Origin: Profundibacter amoris
Lineage (GTDB): Bacteria > Pseudomonadota > Alphaproteobacteria > Rhodobacterales > Rhodobacteraceae
Length of the DNA stretch: 64,000 bases
NCBI RefSeq assembly: GCF_003544895.1
Contig: NZ_CP032125.1
Coordinates: 3,362,001-3,426,000 of the forward strand
Reading direction: 5' to 3'
The position numbers and the translations under genes are program-made. This document shows, in pieces, positions 49,820 to 60,106 of this stretch. Within the stretch, counting starts at the first letter, position 1. Every line of letters starts with the position of its first letter. The notes under the pieces were generated by a model that had not been told where the DNA came from, did not search any database, and worked only from the letters and a program-made list of their open reading frames with translations.

Positions 49820-50962
49820 ATGTCAAAGCGCGATTATTATGTTGTATTGGGCATCAGCAGAACTGCAACTGCTGAAGAAATCAAAAAGGCTTATCGCAAG
49901 AAGGCCAAAGAATTTCACCCTGACCGAAACTCTGACAACCCCGATGCCGAGGCCCAGTTCAAAGAAGTGAACGAGGCCCACGAGGTATTGAAAGACCCCG
50001 ACAAACGGGCCGCTTATGACCGCTACGGTCATGGCGCCTTCGAGGGTGGCATGGGCGGCGGACGTGGTGGGCACCCGGGACAGGGCGATTTTGCCTCGGC
50101 CTTCTCGGATGTGTTTGACGATCTGTTCGGCGATTTCATGGGCGGTGGTCGTGGTGGCAGCGGGCGTCCGCGCGCCACACGTGGTTCCGACCTGCGCTAT
50201 AATCTGCGTGTCACCTTGGAAGAAGCCTTTGCCGGCATTCAGAAAACGATCTCGGTGCCAACCTCGGTGCCCTGTTCCGAATGTGCCGGCACCGGCGCCG
50301 AAAGCGGAGCCGAGCCTGTCACCTGCCCTACATGTTCCGGCATGGGCAAGGTGCGGGCACAGCAGGGGTTCTTTACTGTTGAACGCACATGCCCCACCTG
50401 TCAGGGCGCGGGCCAAATGGTCAACAACCCTTGCAAATCCTGTAGCGGCGCGGGCCGCGTCGAAAAGGAACGCTCGCTTTCCGTCAACATTCCGGCAGGT
50501 GTTGAAACCGGCACCCGTATCCGGCTGGCTGGCGAGGGCGAAGCGGGTCTGCGTGGCGGGCCATCCGGTGACCTCTATATCTTTATCGACGTCAAGGAAC
50601 ACAACCTGTTCCAGCGCGACGGCGTGAACCTGTTCTGCCGCGTGCCCGTCAGCATCGGCACCGCAGCCCTTGGGGGCGACATCGAGGTTCCGACAATCGA
50701 CGGCGGCCGCAGCCGCGTCAAAGTGCCTGCCGGTTCGCAATCGGGCCGCCAGATGCGCCTGCGCTCCAAAGGTATGCCCGCCCTGCGCGGCAGTGCCACT
50801 GGGGACATGTATATCGAACTGGCCGTTGAAACCCCGGTCAACCTGACGTCACGGCAAAAAGAAATCATGCGCGAATTTGAAGATACAAGTGCCGACAATA
50901 ACCCCGAAGGCTCCAGTTTCTTCTCCAAGGTGAAAACCTTCTGGGAAAGCATGAAAAGCTAA
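49820..50962 (+). CDS. dnaJ: Chaperone protein DnaJ
   Basis: The Hsp40 partner that delivers substrates to DnaK and stimulates its ATPase. The 380-residue protein has a J domain (about 1-70) with the HPD motif in [10 protein letters not shown], a Gly/Phe-rich linker (about 75-115), four zinc CxxCxGxG repeats ([24 protein letters not shown] and CKSCSGAG, about 153-215) and a C-terminal peptide-binding domain with [20 protein letters not shown]. The ATG at 49820 is preceded by CCAAGGGA. It is expected to be read with dnaK from the heat-shock promoter. Confidence 0.97.
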   Translation: MSKRDYYVVLGISRTATAEEIKKAYRKKAKEFHPDRNSDNPDAEAQFKEVNEAHEVLKDPDKRAAYDRYGHGAFEGGMGGGRGGHPGQGDFASAFSDVFDDLFGDFMGGGRGGSGRPRATRGSDLRYNLRVTLEEAFAGIQKTISVPTSVPCSECAGTGAESGAEPVTCPTCSGMGKVRAQQGFFTVERTCPTCQGAGQMVNNPCKSCSGAGRVEKERSLSVNIPAGVETGTRIRLAGEGEAGLRGGPSGDLYIFIDVKEHNLFQRDGVNLFCRVPVSIGTAALGGDIEVPTIDGGRSRVKVPAGSQSGRQMRLRSKGMPALRGSATGDMYIELAVETPVNLTSRQKEIMREFEDTSADNNPEGSSFFSKVKTFWESMKS

Positions 50963-51025
50963 TACAGGGGCGGGTCCTCCGCACCTGTTAACCAAATTTT
51001 CACCATATCGGTCCAGCGTGTCCAC

Positions 51026-51784
51026 ATGGCACAGCAGAACCGTTTTTCCGAAATGCCTCTACCCCTGTTTGACGGGGCGGACGAGGTGCGCGTCCCCATA
51101 TCCGGCCCGCAGCCATCCTATATCCGCGATCACCGCAAACGTCTGCGCGAACGGTTTCTGACCGGTGGTGCTGCGGCATTGCCCGATTACGAACTGCTGG
51201 AACTGGTGCTGTTCCGCGCCATCCCAAGGCAAGACGTCAAACCGCTTGCATGGCGTCTGCTGGATCGTTTCGGCGATTTCAACCGCGTGATTTCTGCCCC
51301 CCGCGAACGGCTGATCGAAACCAAAGGTGTGGGCGATGCCGTGGTGCTGGAGCTGAAAATAGTCGAGGCCGCCGCCCACCGCCTTGCCCGCGCCCGGGTG
51401 ATGCAGCGGCATGTGCTGTCCGGTTGGGATGCCCTGCTGGACTACTGCCGCACCACAATGGCCCACCGCGAGACCGAGCAATTCCGCGTGCTGTACCTAG
51501 ACCGCAAAAACGTGCTGATTGCAGACGAGGAACAGGCCAAGGGCACCATCGACCATGTGCCGGTTTACCCGCGCGAGGTGGTAAAACGGGCGCTGGAGCT
51601 GAATGCCTCAGCGCTGATACTGGTGCATAACCATCCGTCCGGTGACCCGACACCGTCGGAATCCGATATCCTGATGACCAACCAGATACAGGACGCTGCC
51701 CTTGCGCTGAACCTGACGCTGCATGATCACCTGATCATCGGCAAATCCCGCGAATTGTCGTTTCGGGCCGAAGGGTATTTGTAA
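51026..51784 (+). CDS. radC: RadC-family JAB/MPN-domain protein
   Basis: A 252-residue protein of the RadC/YeeS-type family, with an N-terminal helix-hairpin-helix part ([20 protein letters not shown] and [20 protein letters not shown]) and a C-terminal JAB1/MPN metalloprotease-like domain. The metal motif is [15 protein letters not shown] (about 205-219), the expected His-x-His and Asp ligands. The historic DNA-repair name is not supported by later work; the function is unclear. The ATG at 51026 has no good ribosome binding site, so the start is tentative. Its stop is one base from the stop of the convergent phosphate-binding/OmpA gene. Confidence 0.9.
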   Translation: MAQQNRFSEMPLPLFDGADEVRVPISGPQPSYIRDHRKRLRERFLTGGAAALPDYELLELVLFRAIPRQDVKPLAWRLLDRFGDFNRVISAPRERLIETKGVGDAVVLELKIVEAAAHRLARARVMQRHVLSGWDALLDYCRTTMAHRETEQFRVLYLDRKNVLIADEEQAKGTIDHVPVYPREVVKRALELNASALILVHNHPSGDPTPSESDILMTNQIQDAALALNLTLHDHLIIGKSRELSFRAEGYL

Positions 51785-51785
51785 C

Positions 51786-53345
51786 CTACTTCACCCAGAC
51801 CTCGACCCGCCGGTTAATGTCGCGGCCCCAGTCGCTGTCATCACAGGCCATCGGCAGGGCCTCGCCAAATCCCTCAACGCTTAGGGGCAATTCCGACGGC
51901 TTTAGCGTTGTCGCGACATTGGTCACGGCCGTGCGCACCGCTGCCGCGCGGCGTTTGGCGATTTTGCGGTTTACGGCCGCGTCGCCTTCGCCATCGCTGA
52001 ACCCGACAAACATCAATTCGCGTCCGCCGAAATACCCCGCCTCCAGCAGCCGCGCCAGCAATATTACATTGCCCCGAGATTGCGCATCCAGACGGGTTGA
52101 ACCGGTTTCAAACCGGAACGTCACAGTCAACCGTTTTGCAGGCCGCAGCACTGTGACCATGCGTTGCAATTCATCCAGCGGCGTTTCCTCGCCCGCGAGG
52201 GCAATCGCATTGGCCAGCCGCTGCCCCTGCCGTTCAATACCGGTTTCGCCAACCTGCTGATCGACAAAACCGACGCGCTGCACCACCCGCTGTGCGGCAG
52301 GGGATCGCAGAAACGCCAGAAACTCGCGGGCGGTTTTGGGCAGACGACGGGCAGGAGTATACAGAAACAAAGGCATCGTCAGCGGGTAATCCTCGGTTTT
52401 CAGGGATTGTCGCGTGGCGGAAAAATCCATCCCGCAGGCTCCGCGCAACGCAACCTTGCGGGCATTGCCCAGTTCGGAAAACCGCGAAATGCCGATGGCA
52501 AAAGGATCCCGCGCAACCGCATCAACCAGTTCCGCCGCTGCCCCGTGCCGCACCACGTTTCCGGACAGTTGCAAATCACTGCGCCCCATCACCTTACGCA
52601 TAAACTGTTGCGCCAGACCCGAATCCGCCGCCATCATGTGCAGATAGACCGGCGCATCCGGCCCGCCGATTTCCTGCCAGTTGGTAATTTGTCCCGCAAA
52701 CAGCCGCGCCAGATCATCCAGTGATACAGCCCTGACGGGGTTGTCCGGCGCCACCACCGGCACCACCCCGTCCAGCCCCACAATCCGGCTGCGGGCCGGT
52801 TGGGTCATGTCGCCCAGTTCCGCGGCTTTCGCGGCCTTTGCTTCGGTTTGTGTCACTTCGCGGGTGGCCAGAACCATATCTGCCTGACCCGCCAGCATAT
52901 CTGCAAAACCAACGTCCGTGTTAGTCAGGCGAAACCCGATCCGTGCCACCGCGCTGCCCGTGTCGGATAGGGATAGAACATAGGTGAAATGCGCGTCATC
53001 CGTAACGATACGTTGCAATGTCATGCTGCTTTGGACGGCAAAGCTTTCGATCAGGGCAGGCAGCAGGACGTCACCCATCGTCTTTGACCCGACAATGGTG
53101 AACTCGGCCACAAAGCCCTTCAAATCGGGGCAGCCAACACCCGCGCAGGTCACGCCGCTACCATCCAGTGTCAGGGCGCCAAATTCTGAATCTATCCGGA
53201 AATACTCGCCATCATAGGTTAACAATTTACCGCTGATCGAGATTTTCCCGTCCCGCGAGGTCAATGTCACATCCTGCGACACGGCGGGCAAACCCAGCCC
53301 GATTGCGAAAACTGTGGCGAAAAACGCCACACGCAAAAATCCCAT
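51786..53345 (-). CDS. Phosphate-binding-protein/OmpA fusion, periplasmic (copy 2)
   Basis: A 519-residue paralogue of the protein at 17044-18627. Start ATG 53345 (GGGGAT upstream) gives a signal peptide (MGFLRVAFFATVFAIGLGLP). The same module follows: LTSRDGKISISGKLLTYDGE to GSGVTCAGVGCPD, a PstS-like binding domain with ITNWQEIGGPDAPVYLHM, and an OmpA domain (about 385-519) with VTFRFETGSTRLDAQSRGNV, LMFVGFSDGEGDAAVNRKIA and DINRRVEVWVK. In this copy it follows a 316-aa protein by 16 bases rather than sitting beside a PilJ-domain gene. The ligand is unknown; the lack of permease genes again argues for a cell-wall-anchored sensor. Confidence 0.87.
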   Translation of the reverse strand: MGFLRVAFFATVFAIGLGLPAVSQDVTLTSRDGKISISGKLLTYDGEYFRIDSEFGALTLDGSGVTCAGVGCPDLKGFVAEFTIVGSKTMGDVLLPALIESFAVQSSMTLQRIVTDDAHFTYVLSLSDTGSAVARIGFRLTNTDVGFADMLAGQADMVLATREVTQTEAKAAKAAELGDMTQPARSRIVGLDGVVPVVAPDNPVRAVSLDDLARLFAGQITNWQEIGGPDAPVYLHMMAADSGLAQQFMRKVMGRSDLQLSGNVVRHGAAAELVDAVARDPFAIGISRFSELGNARKVALRGACGMDFSATRQSLKTEDYPLTMPLFLYTPARRLPKTAREFLAFLRSPAAQRVVQRVGFVDQQVGETGIERQGQRLANAIALAGEETPLDELQRMVTVLRPAKRLTVTFRFETGSTRLDAQSRGNVILLARLLEAGYFGGRELMFVGFSDGEGDAAVNRKIAKRRAAAVRTAVTNVATTLKPSELPLSVEGFGEALPMACDDSDWGRDINRRVEVWVK

Positions 53346-53361
53346 TAACCATCCCCGGTGT

Positions 53362-54312
53362 TCAGTTTTGCGCAATCTTTAAGTCCCTGATTATATTTTT
53401 CAACACCAGATTGCGCACACCACTATCACAGGCGGGCATATTCAACACCAGATCAACCAGCGTATTGCCGCCATTTACCCCAGGCTGAAGCGTTTTCACC
53501 ACCCTGTTCTTACCGCAGGTATACGGCGTTACAGCAGCCGACAAAGCCAGCCGCACAACACCGGATTTCCGTATCTTCCGTCGGGGGAAACTATAGATTT
53601 CGGCTTGTTTTGCCTCGGGAAAATCCGTGCTGCCCAAGCGGGTGACATATCCGCCACGCCCTTTTATGGCGACTGAAATGTTCTGCGGGGCATAGCCCCA
53701 AACATGCGCACCGGATGGTTCATAGGCGTGAATTTGCAAGCCCGTATCCCCCGACCACATCACGGCAACATGATCATAATCATTCGCCTCTTGCACGAGT
53801 GCCTCTGTGGAAATCGTTGAGCCATCGGGCATCTCGACGCTAAAAACGGCCTGTCTGCTGAACACAGGGATATTGACAGTAACCCGCCCGATGTCCGAGG
53901 TCACAACGGTAAAAAACAATCCTTCATGGCGGAAAGTTACAGGCACACCCATCTGACAGGGGGCATCAAGTTCTAGAGTTACCTTGTCCCCCCGAAAATG
54001 CGTTACATCAAGGGATATACTACAGGAAAACCCCAAAAGGCTGTATTGCGCATTGTCGGGTTCAAGGGGTTTATAGTTTTGTTCAGATTGACCAACACGT
54101 CTGGCCAACGCCTGACCAACGGCCGGCAGGGCAAGTCTGGCAATATCGCGCGGGATGGATTTGGGCGCGATCACAGCCGGTTCAACGGCTACAGGCTGTG
54201 ATGGTTCAATGGTGCCGGGTAAGGGAACCGTTCGGGTCATAAATTCGTATCCAACGATCAGAATAGCCAGTAATGCTATCCCAATCGCTGGATAAATTCG
54301 CTTCCCCGACAT
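53362..54312 (-). CDS. Unrecognised 316-aa membrane-anchored periplasmic protein
   Basis: Not recognised. It has one N-terminal hydrophobic segment (IGIALLAILIVGYEF, residues about 10-24), followed by a Pro/Glu/Val-rich stretch and a beta-rich domain (SLLGFSCSISLDVTHFRGDK, VTLELDAPCQMGVPVTFRHE, GLFFTVVTSDIGRVTVNIPV and FSVEMPDGSTISTEALVQEA). Cys pairs near residues 97/119 and 275/303 could form disulfides. Because the next gene, the phosphate-binding/OmpA copy 2, starts 16 bases after its stop, the pair probably form an operon and might be partners in the envelope. The two genes are convergent with radC. secA starts well away, at 57047, on the same strand. Confidence 0.65.
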   Translation of the reverse strand: MSGKRIYPAIGIALLAILIVGYEFMTRTVPLPGTIEPSQPVAVEPAVIAPKSIPRDIARLALPAVGQALARRVGQSEQNYKPLEPDNAQYSLLGFSCSISLDVTHFRGDKVTLELDAPCQMGVPVTFRHEGLFFTVVTSDIGRVTVNIPVFSRQAVFSVEMPDGSTISTEALVQEANDYDHVAVMWSGDTGLQIHAYEPSGAHVWGYAPQNISVAIKGRGGYVTRLGSTDFPEAKQAEIYSFPRRKIRKSGVVRLALSAAVTPYTCGKNRVVKTLQPGVNGGNTLVDLVLNMPACDSGVRNLVLKNIIRDLKIAQN

Positions 54313-54359
54313 TGCAGCCCCCGTATCAAAACCCCTTTACAGTAACTGCAACACTATCC

Positions 54360-57047
54360 TTAAACCAGCCGCCCGTGGCAATGTTTGAATTTCTTGCCCG
54401 AACCACAGGGGCATTTGTCGTTCCGGCCCGGATTTCCCCAGGTCGATTCGTCATTTTCATCAAAACCTTCCAGGGCTACGCCTGTCGGTTCCTCTTGCGG
54501 TGCAAGCTGGGCCAATTCCGGTTGTTCCGCCATAGCCTGCTGCATCATGGCCTGCTGTTCTTCTTCGGACAGCGGGCGAATTTGCGCCAGTTGCTCGGTC
54601 ACATCCTCGCGTAGGGAATCCAGCAGGCTTTCGAACAGTTGGAAGGATTCGGTTTTGTATTCATTCAACGGATCGCGCTGGGCATAGCCGCGGAACCCGA
54701 TGACCGAACGCAAATGTTCCAGCGTCAACAGATGTTCCCGCCATTTCTGGTCAATCGTCTGCAACAGAATCTGCTTTTCAATCGACCGCATGGTATCCGG
54801 CCCGAACTGCGCCGCCTTTTGCGCCATCATTTCATCGGATGCGTCACACAACCGATCAATAATCGCCTCGTCGTCGACACCCTCTTCTTTTGCCCAAGCG
54901 ATTACCGGTACGTCCATGCCCAGACGCTGCATAACAGCGGCATACAACCCTTCTGTATCCCACTGGTCTGCATAGCTTTTCGGTGGAATATGGGTGTCAA
55001 CCAGATCTTCGACAACCTGATGGCGCATATCCTTTACGATTTCCGACAGATCCTGCGTTTCCATGATTTCGCGACGCTGGGCAAAAATCACTTTTCGCTG
55101 GTCGTTCATCACATCATCGAATTTCAACAGCTGTTTGCGAATGTCAAAGTTGCGTCCCTCGACCTTGGCCTGCGCCCGTTCCAGCGATTTGTTAATCCAC
55201 GGGTGAACCAGTGCTTCGCCTTCTTTCATGCCCATCTTGGACAGAACCGCATCCAGTTTCTCGGATCCGAATATGCGCATCAAATCATCTTCCAATGACA
55301 GGAAGAAACTGGAACGCCCGGGGTCACCCTGACGGCCGGAACGACCGCGCAGCTGGTTATCAATCCGGCGGCTTTCGTGACGTTCGGTGGCAAGAACGAA
55401 CAGACCGCCCGCCTCGATCACCTTGGCTTTTTCCTCGGCGTGCGCAGCCTCAACCTTGGCGCGCAACTCGTCCGGGTTGGCTTCGGGATCGGTTTCCAAT
55501 GCCTCCATCACAACCATATCGACGTTGCCGCCCAACTGGATGTCGGTGCCGCGGCCGGCCATGTTTGTTGCGATTGTGACCGCTCCGAATTTACCCGCAT
55601 CGGCAACGATTTTCGCCTCTTGTTCGTGGTGGCGCGCATTCAGAACATTATGCGTGATTCCGGCCGCCTTCAGCATATTCGACAGCTCTTCGGATTTTTC
55701 AATCGACGTGGTCCCAACCAGCATAGGCTGGCCTTTTGCGTGTGCCTCTTGAATGGTCTTGACCACACCTTCGTATTTTTCTTTGGCAGTACGATACACC
55801 TGATCGTGGTCATCAATCCGCGCGATGGGGCGGTTGGTTGGCACTTCGACCACGCCCAGACCGTAAATTTCCTGAAATTCCTCGGCCTCGGTGGCGGCGG
55901 TACCGGTCATGCCGGCCAGTTTATCATACAGGCGGAAATAGTTCTGGAAGGTCACTGACGCCAGCGTCACATTTTCCGGCTGGATCGTCACGCCTTCTTT
56001 CGCCTCGATTGCCTGATGCAGACCATCGGACAAACGGCGGCCCTGCATCATACGGCCAGTGAATTCGTCAATCAGCATCACTTCGCCATCGCGGACGATA
56101 TAGTGCTGGTCCTTCAGGAACAGAATATGCGCCTTCAGGCCCTGATTGACGTGATGCACGATTGTGGTGCTTTCAGGATCATACAGGCTTTGATCTTCGG
56201 GCAGGATACCGGCGGCTTTCAGCCGTTGCTCGATAAATTCGTTCCCTGCTTCGGTGTAGGTTACGTTGCGGGTTTTTTCGTCCAGCTCGTAATGTTCATC
56301 GGTCAGTTCGGGAATCAGTTTGTCGATGGTGACATACAGTTCGGAACGGTCATCGGACGGGCCGGAAATGATCAGCGGTGTGCGGGCCTCATCGATCAGG
56401 ATCGAATCCACTTCGTCAACGATGGCAAAGTTATGCTCGCGCTGCATCATTTCGGACAGGTCCATGCGCATGTTGTCGCGCAGGTAATCGAAACCCAGCT
56501 CGTTGTTGGTGGCATAGGTCACATCGGCCAGATAGGCGGCTTTCTTTTCGGCATCGGGCATATTCGGGTAAACCACCCCGGTGGTCATGCCCAGCTGGGT
56601 ATAAACCTTGCTCATCCATTCGGCGTCGCGCTTGGCCAGATAATCGTTCACCGTAACGATATGCACACCCTTGCCGGTCAGCGCGTTCAGATAGGCCGGA
56701 AATGTCGCCACAAGGGTTTTACCCTCACCGGTTTTCATTTCGGAAATGTTGCCCTGATGCAGGAATATCCCGCCCATCAGCTGTGTATCAAACGCCCGCA
56801 AGCCCAGCGCCCGATGCGCGGCCTCGCGGCAGTTGGCAAATGCTTCGGGTAGCAGATCATCCAGGCTCTCGCCCTTCATCGCCCGGGTGGCCAGCTCTTC
56901 GGTCTTTTGCTTGATCTCGTCGTCCGAGAGTTTCACAAACTCGGGTTCAAGCGCATTGATCTTCTGGACCAGCGGAAGCGTCGCCTTGATTTTCCGGTCA
57001 TTCGGGGTGCCAAAAACTTTCTTGGCGATGGTTCCGATACCTAGCAT
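54360..57047 (-). CDS. secA: Protein translocase ATPase SecA
   Basis: The motor ATPase that pushes preproteins through SecYEG. The 895-residue protein has normal length. Blocks are [40 protein letters not shown] (Walker A), [40 protein letters not shown] (Walker B), [40 protein letters not shown] and [20 protein letters not shown]. The C-terminal zinc-binding SecB/lipid-interaction motif is [14 protein letters not shown]. The ATG at 57047 has AGGCAGAG upstream. The 190-base gap to the divergent parvulin gene must hold both promoters. Confidence 0.98.
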   Translation of the reverse strand: MLGIGTIAKKVFGTPNDRKIKATLPLVQKINALEPEFVKLSDDEIKQKTEELATRAMKGESLDDLLPEAFANCREAAHRALGLRAFDTQLMGGIFLHQGNISEMKTGEGKTLVATFPAYLNALTGKGVHIVTVNDYLAKRDAEWMSKVYTQLGMTTGVVYPNMPDAEKKAAYLADVTYATNNELGFDYLRDNMRMDLSEMMQREHNFAIVDEVDSILIDEARTPLIISGPSDDRSELYVTIDKLIPELTDEHYELDEKTRNVTYTEAGNEFIEQRLKAAGILPEDQSLYDPESTTIVHHVNQGLKAHILFLKDQHYIVRDGEVMLIDEFTGRMMQGRRLSDGLHQAIEAKEGVTIQPENVTLASVTFQNYFRLYDKLAGMTGTAATEAEEFQEIYGLGVVEVPTNRPIARIDDHDQVYRTAKEKYEGVVKTIQEAHAKGQPMLVGTTSIEKSEELSNMLKAAGITHNVLNARHHEQEAKIVADAGKFGAVTIATNMAGRGTDIQLGGNVDMVVMEALETDPEANPDELRAKVEAAHAEEKAKVIEAGGLFVLATERHESRRIDNQLRGRSGRQGDPGRSSFFLSLEDDLMRIFGSEKLDAVLSKMGMKEGEALVHPWINKSLERAQAKVEGRNFDIRKQLLKFDDVMNDQRKVIFAQRREIMETQDLSEIVKDMRHQVVEDLVDTHIPPKSYADQWDTEGLYAAVMQRLGMDVPVIAWAKEEGVDDEAIIDRLCDASDEMMAQKAAQFGPDTMRSIEKQILLQTIDQKWREHLLTLEHLRSVIGFRGYAQRDPLNEYKTESFQLFESLLDSLREDVTEQLAQIRPLSEEEQQAMMQQAMAEQPELAQLAPQEEPTGVALEGFDENDESTWGNPGRNDKCPCGSGKKFKHCHGRLV

Positions 57048-57237
57048 TTTATCTCTGCCTTTTGGTCTGTTTTAAAAAGATCGTGAGCGACTGTCTCTTG
57101 CCCCTGCCCCTTGTGCATCCTACATACGAACAAGAAGTTAAGTGCAGCCTGCGCCAAAGACCCTTTGGCGATGTAAGCAGCTGTTAAGGTAGTGTCAATG
57201 TTACGCGCCCGTGTAACCCGATCTGAGGACGAAATAG

Positions 57238-58086
57238 ATGTTAAAACGCAATAAATTCTGGCTTTCTGCGGTACTGGTTGCAGGTCTGGCCCTACCCGCC
57301 TTTGCGGAAGAACCTACCGCCGACACCGTTGTCGCAACCGTGAACGGCGAAAAGATCACTGTCGGCCATGTTCTTGCGGTCAAAGCGAGCCTGCCGGAAC
57401 AATATCAGGCCCTGCCAGACGATGTTTTGTTCACAGGGCTGGTCGAGCAGTTGATTCAGCAAGTTGCACTATCGCAATCACTAAAAGGTGAAGTGCCTTT
57501 GCGCATCAAACTGACAGCAGAAAATGAATTGAACGCCCAGCGGGCCGGTTATGTGATGGACCAAAAACTGCGTGCCGCCATCACAGACGAGGCCATTCAG
57601 GCCGCCTATGACGAACGCTATGCCAATATGGAGCCGGAAACCGAGTATAACGCCTCGCACATTCTGGTCGAAACCGAAGACGAAGCCAAAGCGATCAAAA
57701 AGCAGCTGGACGAGGGCGCCGATTTTGCCGAGCTGGCCAAGGAAAAATCAACCGGCCCATCTGGCCCCAATGGCGGTAGCCTGGGCTGGTTTGGCAAAGG
57801 CATGATGGTCAAGCCGTTCGAGGATGCCGTTGTCACAATGAAGGCAGGCGAGATATCCGATCCGGTTCAAACCCAGTTTGGCTGGCATGTTTTGATCCTG
57901 AACGAAACCCGCATGAAAGACGCCCCCCCTCTGGAAGAAGTCAAAGGTGAGCTTGAGGCCGAAATTCAGCAAAAACTGGTTGAACAGATCATGGCTGACG
58001 CGACCAAAGGGGCCGAGATCACACGCGCAGACGAAGAAACCGTTCCCGCATCGGTTCTGAGCCATCCTGAACTGATCGACAACTAA
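57238..58086 (+). CDS. Periplasmic peptidyl-prolyl isomerase (parvulin type)
   Basis: A 282-residue exported rotamase. The signal peptide is MLKRNKFWLSAVLVAGLALP (cleavage near AFAEE, residue 24). A SurA-like N-terminal part with ATVNGEKITVGHVLAVKASL precedes the parvulin domain (about 135-225), which contains YNASHILVETEDEAKAIKKQ, FAELAKEKSTGPSGPNGGSL and VQTQFGWHVLILNETR. It helps fold envelope proteins delivered by Sec. The start at 57238 follows an ACGAAATAG leader. argJ follows after 12 bases and is probably co-transcribed. Its place opposite secA is common in this order. Confidence 0.92.
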   Translation: MLKRNKFWLSAVLVAGLALPAFAEEPTADTVVATVNGEKITVGHVLAVKASLPEQYQALPDDVLFTGLVEQLIQQVALSQSLKGEVPLRIKLTAENELNAQRAGYVMDQKLRAAITDEAIQAAYDERYANMEPETEYNASHILVETEDEAKAIKKQLDEGADFAELAKEKSTGPSGPNGGSLGWFGKGMMVKPFEDAVVTMKAGEISDPVQTQFGWHVLILNETRMKDAPPLEEVKGELEAEIQQKLVEQIMADATKGAEITRADEETVPASVLSHPELIDN

Positions 58087-58098
58087 AGGCCGGTTTTG

Positions 58099-59394
58099 AT
58101 GGGCAAAGTCAAAAAACTGAAGAAGAAGATCAAGAAGCTGAAAAAGCAGTTGAAACAGGGGCACAGCCATGCCTCTGTCTCTCCGCTTGCCCCCAGGGGT
58201 GGCTTTCCTGATCTGCCTGTCATTGAAGGCGTCGAATTTGCCGCGATCGAGGCAGGCGTGCGGTACAGCGGGCGAACCGATGTGATGCTGGCGCGGCTTT
58301 GCCCCGGAACCGCGGTTGCCGGCGTGTTCACCAAATCCGCCACCCGTTCCGCCCCTGTGCTGGATTGTCAGGCAAAAATCGGTGGCGACCCATCCGCCGG
58401 TGCCGCGATTGTGGTGAACTCGGGCAATGCCAACGCCTTTACCGGCCAAAGCGGGGTGGACGCCGTGGCCGGTATTACCGCAGCCGTGGCCGATGTGCTC
58501 GACCTGCCACAAAACCGAGTGTTTTCCGCCTCGACCGGCGTGATCGGTGAACCCCTGCCGTTTGACCGGATCACGGTCAAACTGGCCGATCTGGAAAACG
58601 GCCTGTCGCCCGACAGCATACAGGATGCCGCAGCGGCGATTATGACAACCGATACCTTTGCCAAAGGGGCCAGCGCGGTTGTACAGACCAATAGCGGTGA
58701 CATCCGGATTGCCGGTATCGCCAAAGGATCCGGCATGATTGCCCCCGATATGGCAACGATGCTGGTCTATATCTTTACCGACGCCAAAATCGCCCAACCG
58801 CTATTGCAGGATATGCTGGCCACGCTGACCAATAAAACCTTCAACTGCATCACGGTGGATAGCGATACCTCGACCTCGGACAGCCTGTTGCTGGCAGCGA
58901 CCGGAAAATCATCCGCCGATCAAATTACCGACATGAACGGCCCGTTCTATGATGCACTGCATGACGTGATGCGCGATCTGTCGCATCTGGTGGTCAAGGA
59001 TGGCGAAGGCGCGACCAAATTTGTCGAAGTCCGCATCACCGGCGCCTATAATGACACCGATGCGCACCGTGTTGGCATGGCGATTGCCAATTCCCCGCTG
59101 GTGAAAACTGCTATCGCTGGCGAGGATCCCAACTGGGGCCGGGTGGTGATGGCTGTTGGCAAATCCGGCGCCATGGCCGATCGCGACCGCCTGTCGATTT
59201 CCTTTGGCGATGTGCTGGTGGCCGAAAACGGTCAGGTATCACCGGATTATTCCGAAGAAGACGCTGCCAAACACATGAAAGGCGATGAATTGCTGATTGC
59301 CGTTGATCTGGGGATCGGCACGGGCAAGGCCACCGTCTGGACCTGCGATCTGACCCACGGCTATATCGAAATAAACGCGGATTACCGCTCGTGA
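58099..59394 (+). CDS. argJ: Glutamate N-acetyltransferase / ornithine acetyltransferase ArgJ
   Basis: ArgJ transfers acetyl from N-acetylornithine to glutamate, recycling the acetyl group in arginine synthesis; some enzymes also use acetyl-CoA. The 431-residue protein starts at ATG 58099. An unusual basic extension (MGKVKKLKKKIKKLKKQLKQ) precedes the normal start (around SPLAPRGGFPDLP, residue 28). Family blocks are VVNSGNANAFTGQSGVDAVA, FSASTGVIGEPLP, IAKGSGMIAPDMATMLVYIF, where self-cleavage before the Thr of MATM is expected, and VDSDTSTSDSLLL, then GEDPNWGRVVMAVGKSGA. Its TGA overlaps the GTG of mutT by four bases. Confidence 0.95.
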   Translation: MGKVKKLKKKIKKLKKQLKQGHSHASVSPLAPRGGFPDLPVIEGVEFAAIEAGVRYSGRTDVMLARLCPGTAVAGVFTKSATRSAPVLDCQAKIGGDPSAGAAIVVNSGNANAFTGQSGVDAVAGITAAVADVLDLPQNRVFSASTGVIGEPLPFDRITVKLADLENGLSPDSIQDAAAAIMTTDTFAKGASAVVQTNSGDIRIAGIAKGSGMIAPDMATMLVYIFTDAKIAQPLLQDMLATLTNKTFNCITVDSDTSTSDSLLLAATGKSSADQITDMNGPFYDALHDVMRDLSHLVVKDGEGATKFVEVRITGAYNDTDAHRVGMAIANSPLVKTAIAGEDPNWGRVVMAVGKSGAMADRDRLSISFGDVLVAENGQVSPDYSEEDAAKHMKGDELLIAVDLGIGTGKATVWTCDLTHGYIEINADYRS

Positions 59395-59789
59395 AAACGC
59401 TTCTGGTTTCTGCCGTAGCCCTGATTGATCACGACGGGCGTATCCTGCTGGCCCAACGCCCCGTGGGCAAATCAATGGCTGGTCTGTGGGAATTTCCGGG
59501 CGGAAAAGTTGAAACCGGTGAAACCCCCGAAGCTGCCCTGATTCGCGAATTGGACGAAGAACTGGGCATAAACACATGGTCCAGTTGTCTGGCTCCGCTG
59601 ACTTTTGCCAGTCACAGCTATGATGATTTCCATTTACTGATGCCGCTTTTTGCCTGTCGAAAATGGGAAGGTACCCCGCAACCAAAAGAGGGGCAGACCC
59701 TAAAATGGGTTAATGTCAAAGACTTGCGCAATTATCCCATGCCGCCAGCCGATGTGCCTTTAATACCTGTGCTGCGGGATTGGCTTTAG
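59391..59789 (+). CDS. mutT: Nudix hydrolase MutT (8-oxo-dGTP diphosphatase)
   Basis: A 132-residue cytosolic Nudix enzyme that removes 8-oxo-dGTP from the nucleotide pool. The start is GTG 59391, overlapping the argJ stop. The Nudix box is GKVETGETPEAALIREL followed by DEELGI (about 38-60), with the metal-binding Glu residues in place. Other family positions are LLAQRPVGKSMAGLWEFPGG and a C-terminal WVNVKDLRNYPMPPADVPLI. Single-domain length is normal for MutT. It is the last gene of the parvulin-argJ-mutT run; the 114 bases after it hold no further gene before the 43-aa frame. Confidence 0.93.
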   Translation: MKTLLVSAVALIDHDGRILLAQRPVGKSMAGLWEFPGGKVETGETPEAALIRELDEELGINTWSSCLAPLTFASHSYDDFHLLMPLFACRKWEGTPQPKEGQTLKWVNVKDLRNYPMPPADVPLIPVLRDWL

Positions 59790-59903
59790 GCAGGCGCTTG
59801 CCGTTTCCATTTTAGGAACAATTTAACCGAATTACTGGTGACTTCGTTTTTCCTCGTGTTAGGGTTGTCTTAACAAGATTCTTCGCCTGGGGAGGTATAC
59901 GAA

Positions 59904-60035
59904 ATGGTCAGAACAATCATTCTAGGAAGCTGTGTTTCTGTGCAGGGTGTCTTTGTGCGCGCCTTGTCGAACGGCAAAATTGCCGTGCGTGTCGATAACA
60001 AGGTCTACGAAGGCAAGCCGGTAAACGCCGGCTGA
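59904..60035 (+). CDS. 43-aa conserved-looking small protein
   Basis: A 43-residue frame too short for routine gene calling, but with a strong ribosome binding site (GGGGAGG, eight bases before the ATG) and a terminator straight after it. It begins MVRTIILGSCVSVQGVFVRA and continues with a basic, beta-rich sequence (KIAVRVDNKVYEGKPVNAG). No signal peptide or membrane segment is evident. I recall similar small proteins beside infB in Rhodobacterales, but this is uncertain. It stands alone between mutT and the convergent infB. Function is unknown. Confidence 0.7.
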   Translation: MVRTIILGSCVSVQGVFVRALSNGKIAVRVDNKVYEGKPVNAG

Positions 60036-60056
60036 AATACCATACCGCCAAATAGA

Positions 60057-60084
60057 AAAGGGAAGGCCAAAGCCTTCCCTTTTT
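60057..60084. terminator. Bidirectional rho-independent terminator
   Basis: AAAGGGAAGGC and GCCTTCCCTTT form an 11-bp stem around a CAAA loop, with T runs on both exit sides. It separates the 43-aa gene from the convergent infB. Confidence 0.9.
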
Positions 60085-60106
60085 GTCGTTTTAAAGTGAT
60101 GCTAAC

